This document shows positions 1-4,998 of a stretch of 5,684 bases of DNA, one piece after another. The notes under the pieces were generated by a model. That model did not search any database. It saw only the letters and a program-made list of their open reading frames with translations, and was not told where the DNA came from. The stretch lies in the NCBI GenBank assembly GCA_012032975.1, contig JAAUPU010000245.1, forward strand, positions 1 through 5,684, read 5' to 3'. The position numbers and the translations under genes are program-made. Each line of letters opens with the position of its first letter. Position 1 is the first letter of the stretch. The stretch is from Caldilineaceae bacterium (GTDB taxonomy: Bacteria; Chloroflexota; Anaerolineae; Caldilineales; Caldilineaceae).

Positions 1-552
1 CCAGGGCGCCTCCTCATATTGACTGGAGTAGAGGCCGCCAGAGTAGTCGAGATCTAGCAGGAAGACGGCGACAAAAAGGTAGACGACCGCCAGCAAAAAA
101 TTGGGCACAGAGATGCCGATGAAGGAGGTCGTGGAGAGTGCATAATCTGCGAATGAGTTCTTGTGTGTGGCCGCATAGATGCCGAATGGAATGGCAAGCC
201 CCCATGAAATGATCAGGGCGGCGATTACGATGAAGTAGGTCATGAAGATGCGTGGGCCGACGATGGCCGAGACCGCCGAGTTGCCATAGAGAATGGTGAA
301 GCCAAAGTCGCCGCGGGGAAAGCCCGAGACCCAACGCACATATTGCATGGGCAGGGATTCACCATAGCCAAATCGCTGGCGTAGATTCTCGATGGTCTCT
401 GGCGGCAGCCGCGAGCCTGAGAGCGCTTCCTGCTCGCGCACCCAGTTTGTAACCATGTCACCCGGCGGAAGTTGAATCGCCATGAAGCTGATGAAGGTGA
501 TCATGATAAACGTGACCAACATGGAGATGAATCTGCGTATGATGTAGGCCAT
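1..552 (-). CDS. ABC transporter permease, DppB/OppB family (N-terminal 184 residues; C-terminus beyond window)
   Basis: Inner-membrane permease of a family 5 (dipeptide/oligopeptide/nickel or oligosaccharide) ABC importer. The frame is open from the ATG at 552 to the window edge. The protein starts MAYIIRRFISMLVTF, the usual start of DppB-type permeases: a basic YIxRR followed by TM1 at about residues 9-27, then LPPGD near residue 30. A periplasmic stretch follows, then two hydrophobic segments (about residues 103-127 and 139-167), the second containing GISVPNFLLA, typical of the BPD_transp_1 domain. The cytoplasmic EAA loop that contacts the ATPase would lie beyond the edge and cannot be checked. 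The gene follows the solute-binding lipoprotein after a structured 117-bp gap. A weak GGGA Shine-Dalgarno lies in the loop of a hairpin abutting the ATG. The family is clear; the substrate is unknown. Confidence 0.9.
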   Translation of the reverse strand, partial: MAYIIRRFISMLVTFIMITFISFMAIQLPPGDMVTNWVREQEALSGSRLPPETIENLRQRFGYGESLPMQYVRWVSGFPRGDFGFTILYGNSAVSAIVGPRIFMTYFIVIAALIISWGLAIPFGIYAATHKNSFADYALSTTSFIGISVPNFLLAVVYLFVAVFLLDLDYSGGLYSSQYEEAPW

Positions 553-553
553 G

Positions 554-571
554 TGTGTGTCCCGACACACA
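554..571 (-). promoter_or_regulatory. hairpin abutting the permease start codon
   Basis: The + strand reads TGTGTGTC CC GACACACA, a perfect 8-bp inverted repeat with a 2-nt centre (in RNA probably 7 bp with a 4-nt loop). It ends one base before the permease ATG. In the minus-strand transcript the only Shine-Dalgarno-like bases (GGGA, about 7 nt before the ATG) fall in the loop and upper stem. The structure could therefore limit permease translation relative to the binding protein. The pairing is seen directly; the function is inferred. Confidence 0.5.
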
Positions 572-664
572 TGACAAGGTGACAGGGTGGGTGAACGACG
601 GGGAGACTGATCGCAACGCATGCGATCTGTCCCCCCGCCAACTTCTCACCTTGTCATCCCGTCA
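572..664. repeat. dyad-symmetric element: four octamers, central hairpin, four inverted octamers
   Basis: It fills most of the gap between the binding-protein stop (670) and the permease start (552). On the + strand, 572-603 reads as four consecutive octamers: TGACAAGG, TGACAGGG, TGGGTGAA, CGACGGGG. On the minus strand, 664-633 reads TGACGGGA, TGACAAGG, TGAGAAGT, TGGCGGGG. Between them GATCGCA (609-615), loop ACGCA, TGCGATC (621-627) forms a 7-bp hairpin centred on 618, the midpoint of the whole element. A 12-bp perfect inverted repeat (571-582 with 646-657) arises from a one-octamer slip of the arms. There is no U-tract, so it is not an intrinsic terminator. It could be a dispersed intergenic repeat or an mRNA-stabilising structure of the kind found between binding-protein and permease genes. 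Confidence 0.6.
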
Positions 665-669
665 TGAAA

Positions 670-2597
670 CTACGGTCCTTCGCCGGGCAAATATTTCTCA
701 TAGAGCGTTTCCGGCTGGAAGGGTGGATTGGAGGCATTTTGCGCATTGCGCGTGATCTGGTCCGGCGCGTTCCCCAAACGTCCGCTCTTGATGAACGGTC
801 GCGCGAAGAAGCCGGTGTTGATAAGCCAGACGTTGTCGGCGAGAAGATGGGATGCTTCGGTCAGCGCCTCGACCCGTTCTTCATAGGGCATCGACGTCAC
901 ATCCGATGTGAGTTCGGCCATGCGCACGAACTCGGGGCTGACTGGATCCTCTGACCAGTTTTGATGCCAGGGCGGCGTATTCGGTCCTCTGGGCACGATA
1001 TCGCCTTCATCCACTTCGGGGAAGTCGTTGCTGATGTAGTCCCAGGTGTGAATTTGGAAGTCGCCCACGCTGTACGCCTCGCGGATAGCGGCCTGATCCT
1101 TGACATTCATCACCGCCTTGATACCGATGGCGGGCAGGTATTCGGTGGTGAGCAGTTCGACGATGGGCGTGTAGAGGTCATGCTGACCCACATCGATTAT
1201 AAACTCCAAGGGCGAACCATCCGGCGCCTCGCGGAAGCCGTCGCCATCGGTGTCGGCATAGCCGCCTTCGTCGAGCAGCGCGTTGGCTGCGTCCGGGTCA
1301 TACCCTGACCAGAGCTGGGCGTCCTCTTCGGTGTAGTAGGGCGTCACCGGGGAGAAGACCGCACCGGCCGGCTCGAGGAGGCCACTGTAGTAGAGGTCGC
1401 CGATCTCCTGGCGGTTAAAGGCCATGGAGTATGCGCGGCGGAAGTTGGGGTCGCGCAGAGCAGCGCGAATCACCGGGTCAGGGTGGTCGAAGTTGAAGTA
1501 TTGGGCCATGCCGGCGAAATCGGCAAAGGTGAGGCTGATGTCACGACCATCCTGGATCGCCTCGCTGAAGAGCTGCAAATGTTGCACACCCACCCACACG
1601 GTGTCCATGTCAAAATCGCCTGTGACATTGCCCAGCGCCACCGACTGGCGATCTTCGACGATCTCGACCACGGCTTTGTCGAAGTAGGGCAGTTGATTGC
1701 CATCCGGGTCAACCTTCCAGTAGTACGGGTTGCGCGTCAACCGATAGGCATTGCCCTCGTCCCACTCTTCCAACATCCAGGCCTGAGGGTGACCGCGCCT
1801 CGTCCGGTCTCCAACTCGGTGTGGGCATTCAGATCTTCATAGGTCGCCTGGTCGTTGTATTTCGGATGGAACTCTGACATGTAATGCTTGGGCCAGGCGA
1901 TCTCGCTGAGTGTCGCCATGCCTTCGGCGAAGAAGTAGTATGGCTTGGGGTAGGTGAACTTGATCGTGAAGTCATCGATCACTTCCAGCACAGGCGCTTC
2001 GCCTTCGACGAACAGAATATTCGGCAGGCTCTCTGTGGCGTTCTCATCCAGCATCACGTCATACCAGTAGAACTCGATATCCTCGGACGTGAAGAGTTCG
2101 CCATCCGACCATTTGATGCCCTCGCGCAGATGCACGATCACCTCGGTGCCATCTTCGTTGGCCTCCCAGCTCTCGGCGAGATTGGGCAACGGCGGTCCAA
2201 CATTGGCCAGCGGCGCTTCCCAGCGGGTCAATGACTCGCGGGTCAGGTTCTCGTGAATGTAGGCGAAAAGACCGGCAGAGCCATGGCGCAATGTACCGCC
2301 ATAGGAGCCGATTTCACTGAGCGGCTCGACCACAAGTGGATTGACGGGCAACCGCTCTTCCAGGGACGGCAGTTCGCCGCTCGCGACAGCCGCCCAAAGC
2401 ATGGGCGATTCGTTGGGGTTGCCGTCGCTAGGCATTTCAGCGGAGGCATCACCGTCGTCGTCAGCAGCTTCTGCGGTGGGTGCTTCGGTCGCCGCTGCAG
2501 CCGGCCCGACTGGCGGCGCACCTTCTCCGCCACAGGCGGCGATCAGCATGGAGAACATGATCAAAATTGACAGGGACCAATTGAATCTTCGATTCAC
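670..2597 (-). CDS. ABC transporter solute-binding lipoprotein, family 5 (SBP_bac_5), disrupted by one frameshift
   Basis: Extracellular lipoprotein that captures the substrate of the adjacent importer. It starts at GTG 2597, with a strong GGAGGAGG Shine-Dalgarno 8 nt upstream. Residues 1-21 are a signal peptide (MNRRF, then a hydrophobic core) ending in the lipobox I-A-A-C, with lipidated Cys22. A low-complexity Ala/Thr/Asp-rich tether follows, then PMLWAAVASGELPSLEERL and SYGGTLRHG, family-like N-terminal motifs. The first frame (2597-1737) runs correctly through HTELETG and then becomes nonsense. The second frame resumes as GHPQAWMLEEWDEGNAYRLT, with RNPYYWKVDPDGNQLPYFDK, a hallmark of the family, and continues to a TAG at 670-672. 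One added base near 1790-1806 gives a 642-residue protein, a normal length for this family. Either the gene is a recent pseudogene or the base is a sequencing error; I favour error because two other genes show the same defect. The ligand cannot be predicted. Confidence 0.85.
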
Positions 2598-2605
2598 TTT
2601 CTTTT

Positions 2606-2613
2606 CCTCCTCC
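2606..2613 (-). promoter_or_regulatory. strong ribosome binding site deciding a GTG start
   Basis: On the minus strand GGAGGAGG lies 8 nt before the GTG at 2597. No in-frame ATG gives a complete signal peptide with comparable spacing, so this site fixes the binding-protein start at GTG 2597. Confidence 0.8.
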
Positions 2614-2646
2614 AGGTTAAGAACTTCATCTCGAAATTATCACTAC

Positions 2647-2683
2647 TTGACCATTGATCACGATCCAATCACAGTTGACCATT
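2647..2683 (-). promoter_or_regulatory. candidate control region upstream of the binding-protein gene: 9-bp direct repeats
   Basis: AATGGTCAA (minus strand) occurs twice, at 2675-2683 and 2647-2655, with starts 28 bp apart. Between and overlapping them is an imperfect dyad, ATTGATC-ac-GATCCAAT on the + strand (2653-2669). A GATAAT hexamer lies just downstream on the minus strand (about 2638-2643), but no good -35 box sits at 16-18 bp. The arrangement would suit a regulated promoter, but I cannot assign a regulator. The GntR palindrome seen at 4182-4197 is not repeated here. Confidence 0.3.
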
Positions 2684-2772
2684 TTGTATCCTTTCAACTC
2701 AACGCTGCTTCATCGACACATGTAGGAAACGACCTCCGGCCTCAGCGGTCGAAGAACAAAAAGGATGAATCA

Positions 2773-2807
2773 TCATCAAGAAGCCAGCCAGGAGACGATT
2801 GGCCGGC
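2773..2807 (-). terminator. candidate Rho-independent terminator after the DinB-family gene
   Basis: Seven bases after the DinB stop codon the minus strand reads GCCGGCCA, a 9-nt loop, then TGGCTGGC. This is an 8-bp stem with one G-U pair, followed by CTTCTTG. The tail is only moderately U-rich, so termination may be partial. Its position between two genes that seem to belong to separate transcripts supports the call. Confidence 0.5.
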
Positions 2808-2814
2808 ATAGGTC

Positions 2815-3332
2815 CTATTCTGCCGGCAACCGTTGGTGCCAGCGGGGCGAATTGTAGGCGCTGCCACCGCGCCACAACTGATAGGTGATCTGCATATGGC
2901 CCAGATGCAGCGCGGTGTGGTCGATGACATGCAGAATGGCCCAGCGCACCGGCACGATTTTGTCGCGCACCGTTCGTGTTGCGTCCAGACCAGCCAGAGT
3001 CAACCCATCAAAAACTCGTTGCGTTTCGTCGCCGGTGGCAGCCAATCTTTGGCGCAACTGCTCGCTGTCGGAAGCGACCGCGCCAAACTCCGCGTCGCGA
3101 TCCCGGAGGGCCGGCTGTCGGTCGATCACCTCGTGGATCCAGAAGCGTTCAGCGCCGGCCACATGGGTGGCCAACACCGCCAGCGAATTCAGTTCGTGGG
3201 CATCGTTGCCTCGACGGGAAGCCAATTGAGCGCCTCGGCTGGCAGATCGACCAGCAGCGCGCCGATCTGGTCGCGCAGATTTTCCAATCGTTGCAGATAA
3301 TTTTGAAGTTCAGGAAAGAGCTTGGCCGTCAT
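2815..3332 (-). CDS. DinB family protein, disrupted by one frameshift
   Basis: Four-helix-bundle protein of the DinB/YfiT-like metalloenzyme superfamily, whose characterised members include thiol-dependent transferases; its own reaction is unknown. The ATG at 3332 overlaps the GntR stop as ATGA, giving the N-terminus MTAKLFPELQNYLQRLENLR through ALNWLPVE. That frame stops after 47 residues. The adjacent frame continues GNDAHELNSLAVLATHVAGA and GAERFW to a TAG at 2815. Adding one G to the coding-strand GAGGC (+ strand 3209-3210) gives ALNWLPVEGNDAHELNSLAV, the expected family sequence, and a 172-residue protein of normal size. Likely metal ligands are His57 (in ATHVAG), His139 and His143 (in DHTALHLGH), numbered in the repaired protein. 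A start at about 3225 inside the second frame would lose helix 1, so I reject it. Coupling to the GntR gene and the shared terminator suggest a two-gene operon. Confidence 0.8.
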
Positions 3333-4129
3333 CTTATTTCACCTATTTCACCCTTCCAACCACTCGGGCTGTGGCCGTTGGTGAGCGTGAGCGCCGCACC
3401 TGGCTCGCCAGCATTTGTGACCACCAGTCGAAAAAGGTCGCTGCGATAGATTGCCCGCGTATAGCGCAAGGGTTGCCCATTGCCAGAGTAGGCCATGCCC
3501 TCCACGTCCAACACGGGGCTGCCTTCGGTGATGCCAAGAATAGAGCGATCTTCGGCGCTGACCAACGAGGCGCGCACGCCATCTTGGGTATGGGTGATAC
3601 GTGCGCCAGAGATCTGCTCGATGGAGGCCAGCAGTGAATTGGCGCTCAGATCGATATCCAAGATCGGGGCAAAGAGTTCATGATTCAAGAAAGAGGTGTG
3701 GATCGCGGCGGGCTTGCCATCGACCGTACGCAAACGGCGCACCAGTACGACTCGACCGCCTTTGGCCAGCCGAAGCCGTTCCGAAACTTCGGAACTGGCC
3801 AAAGCCACGCCCTGGTAGAGTACGCTGGTCGTCACCTCGTGGCCAAGGGTGCGCAGGGTGCCACTGAAACTCAACATGGTTGAGAGGCCATAGGTGAGCA
3901 CGCCGTCAGCCACAAAAGTGCCTTTGCCCTGCTGACGAAAGAGCAGCCCTTTGTTGACCAGCTCGTCCAGCGCACGCCGCGCAGTCATGCGGCTGACGCC
4001 ATACTGGTTGACCAGGTCGCTCTCCGACGGCACCCGCGCACCCGCGGCCAGTTCGCCAGAACGAATCTGATCGTAGAGATTCTCTTGGATCTGCTGGTAC
4101 AGGGGTGCTGAAGCGCGCCTGTCTACCAT
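3329..4129 (-). CDS. GntR family transcriptional regulator, HutC subfamily (UTRA ligand-binding domain)
   Basis: Cytoplasmic DNA-binding repressor of 266 residues. The N-terminal winged helix-turn-helix covers about residues 8-74: PLYQQIQENLYDQIRSGEL, PSESDL (34-39), recognition region VSRMTARRAL (45-54), wing GKGTFV (68-73). The C-terminal UTRA domain covers about residues 90-250, with VVLVRRLRTVDGKPAAIHTS and PLRYTRAIYRSDLFRLVV typical of HutC members, which sense small ligands such as amino-acid catabolites or phosphosugars. I chose ATG 4129 over the upstream in-frame TTG at 4195 because the extension would be encoded by DNA holding the -10 box and operator. The gene is intact and of normal length. 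It is transcribed from the promoter at 4177-4205, is probably autorepressed, and overlaps the DinB-family gene by 4 bp. The effector and the wider regulon are unknown. Confidence 0.92.
   Translation of the reverse strand: MVDRRASAPLYQQIQENLYDQIRSGELAAGARVPSESDLVNQYGVSRMTARRALDELVNKGLLFRQQGKGTFVADGVLTYGLSTMLSFSGTLRTLGHEVTTSVLYQGVALASSEVSERLRLAKGGRVVLVRRLRTVDGKPAAIHTSFLNHELFAPILDIDLSANSLLASIEQISGARITHTQDGVRASLVSAEDRSILGITEGSPVLDVEGMAYSGNGQPLRYTRAIYRSDLFRLVVTNAGEPGAALTLTNGHSPSGWKGEIGEIR
3335..3352 (-). repeat. tandem 9-bp repeat at the end of the GntR gene, also the DinB ribosome-binding region
   Basis: GGTGAAATA occurs twice in direct tandem on the minus strand, encoding the terminal Gly-Glu-Ile-Gly-Glu-Ile of the regulator. 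The downstream copy puts a weak GGTGA Shine-Dalgarno 6 nt before the DinB ATG (3332), so the two genes are probably translationally coupled. Confidence 0.5.
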
Positions 4130-4176
4130 GGCCGACTCAAGTCTGTTGGTCTTGAAAGAGATTGGGAAGTGACTTG

Positions 4177-4205
4177 AGTATACTTGTATAGACAAGTGAT
4201 GTCAA
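4177..4205 (-). promoter_or_regulatory. sigma-70 promoter of the GntR-DinB operon
   Basis: On the minus strand TTGACA (4205-4200) is separated by exactly 17 bp from TATACT (4182-4177). This is a consensus -35 box, optimal spacing and a -10 box with one mismatch to TATAAT. Transcription should start near 4170, giving a leader of about 40 nt before the ATG at 4129. The spacer is almost wholly occupied by the palindromic operator. This is the best promoter-like sequence I found in the window. Confidence 0.85.
4182..4197. promoter_or_regulatory. predicted GntR/HutC operator (autoregulatory)
   Basis: ACTTGT-ATAG-ACAAGT is a perfect 6-bp inverted repeat around a 4-bp centre. It contains GTATAGAC, which fits the GT-N-TA-N-AC core of HutC-subfamily sites. 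It lies between the -35 and -10 boxes of the GntR gene's own promoter, so the bound dimer would block RNA polymerase. A second, overlapping 8-bp palindrome AGTATACT (4177-4184) covers the -10 box. The dyad is seen directly; recognition by this regulator is inferred from subfamily precedent and position. Confidence 0.8.
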
Positions 4206-4231
4206 GAGGGAATTTCGACGCGGATGTGTAA

Positions 4232-4584
4232 CTACTTGGTGCGCACCTTTACGCCGTTGATCGGTATAACACCTCTGGCTAGTTCTCCTGCAAACCGGGG
4301 GATAAATAGCTTCATGTTGGTTTCGTACGCCGCGGGCCAAAGCAATTTCAGCTTTTCCCTGGCTTCCTCATTGATATACAGTTCACCTGACCGCTCAATC
4401 AGAACCATCGCAACGTAACCACGATTTTCTGTAACGGCAAAGATGTAGTCATCTGCGTCCGTTGCCATCGATCGCTTGAGTCCGTCGATCTGCTTTTCCA
4501 GTTCGTATTCATAAAGGCCTGGTCCATCTCCCCTTGCTGAAGAAGCGCCTTTTTGAGAAGCCGCTCAATTCTTCGCGCTGGCAT
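4232..4584 (-). CDS. small conserved-looking protein of unknown function, disrupted by one frameshift
   Basis: I do not recognise the family. The ATG at 4584 shares a base with the VOC gene's stop (TAATG) and has AGGAG 4-5 nt upstream, so this start is well supported. The first frame gives MPARRIERLLKKALLQQG, a basic amphipathic helix. The second frame gives GLYEYELEKQIDGLKRSMAT, continuing DADDYIFAVTENRGYVAMVL, then SGELYINEEAREKLKLLWPA and FIPRFAGELARGVIPINGVKV to a TAG at 4232. Adding one C to the + strand run at 4530-4533 (coding GGGG to GGGGG) joins them into a soluble 117-residue protein with no signal or membrane segment. Its layout is a basic helix, a charged helix, then a strand-rich body. 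The 78-residue reading from ATG 4468 has no ribosome-binding site and is less likely. Confidence 0.65.
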
Positions 4585-4982
4585 TAGTCTCCTTTCATCT
4601 CAACGAGATCCCACAAGTTACCGTAGAGATCTTTGAAGACCGCCACCGTACCATAGCGTTCCACCTTCGGTTCGCGGACAAAAACCACGCCCTTGCTTTG
4701 ATAGGCTTCATAATCGCGCCAGAAGTTGTCCGTTTGCAGGAAGAGGAAGACACGACCGCCGGTTTGGTTGCCGATCCGCGAGGACTGCTCATCGCCGACT
4801 GCACGTGCGAGCAATAGCTGTGTCGCCGTTGAGCCGGGCGGCGCGACCACGACCCAGCGCTTGGCCTGGGCTGCGATATAGATGTCTTCGATCAGTGTGA
4901 AGCCGAGGGTGTCCACATAGTACGAGATTGCCTCGTCATACTCTCGAACGACGAGCGCTACAATGCCAATCGACTGCTGCAT
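4584..4982 (-). CDS. VOC superfamily (glyoxalase/bleomycin-resistance fold) protein
   Basis: Single-domain vicinal-oxygen-chelate protein of 132 residues from ATG 4982. It starts MQQSIGIVALVVREYDEAIS, the usual first beta-alpha unit, then YYVDTLGF, WVVVAPPGS, NQTGGRVFLFLQTDNFWRDY, and the terminal GTVAVFKDLYGNLWDLVE. VOC metal enzymes usually have His in the first strand; here that position is hydrophobic (IGIVALVV), and the usual late Glu appears as Asp (GNLWDL). Metal binding and classic glyoxalase activity are therefore doubtful. An in-frame TTG at 5006 would add eight residues and overlap the methyltransferase stop; neither start has a strong Shine-Dalgarno, and I prefer ATG. The gene lies 16 nt after the methyltransferase stop and overlaps the next gene as TAATG, so all three are probably one transcript. 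Confidence 0.88.
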   Translation of the reverse strand: MQQSIGIVALVVREYDEAISYYVDTLGFTLIEDIYIAAQAKRWVVVAPPGSTATQLLLARAVGDEQSSRIGNQTGGRVFLFLQTDNFWRDYEAYQSKGVVFVREPKVERYGTVAVFKDLYGNLWDLVEMKGD

Positions 4983-4998
4983 GAGTTGTGTGAGCCGC

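Noticed and set aside
571..657. Inverted repeats around 618 as a CRISPR, transposon end or terminator
   Set aside because: There are no spacers between identical repeats, no transposase or target duplication, and no U-tract; the octamer phasing is a better description.
2730..2751. CGACC ... GGTCG hairpin as a second terminator after the DinB gene
   Set aside because: Only a 5-bp stem with a 12-nt loop and no real U-tract; the hairpin at 2783-2807 is stronger and better placed.
2341..2811. 156-residue plus-strand reading frame
   Set aside because: It is antisense to the signal peptide and tether of the binding protein and to its upstream region, is low-complexity Ser/Ala, and has no family signal; other plus-strand frames (such as 2833-3300, 961-1308, 5119-5559) are likewise antisense shadows.
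2815..3225. DinB-family gene beginning inside the second frame at 3225
   Set aside because: It would lack the first helix, which is plainly encoded in the adjacent frame from the ATG that overlaps the GntR stop.
4130..4195. Upstream TTG start (4195) adding 22 residues to the GntR regulator
   Set aside because: The extension would be encoded by the operator, the -10 box and the likely untranscribed DNA, and it has no family similarity; ATG 4129 begins at the usual place relative to the DNA-binding domain.
4238..4247. Perfect palindrome GGTGCGCACC
   Set aside because: It lies inside the last codons of the small unknown gene, has no loop to form a hairpin, and no second copy or promoter context was seen; probably chance.
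4232..4468. Separate 78-residue gene starting at ATG 4468
   Set aside because: It has no Shine-Dalgarno, and the same frame continues upstream with good coding quality (GLYEYELEKQIDGLKRS) to the point of the frameshift, so it is the C-terminal part of the gene starting at 4584.
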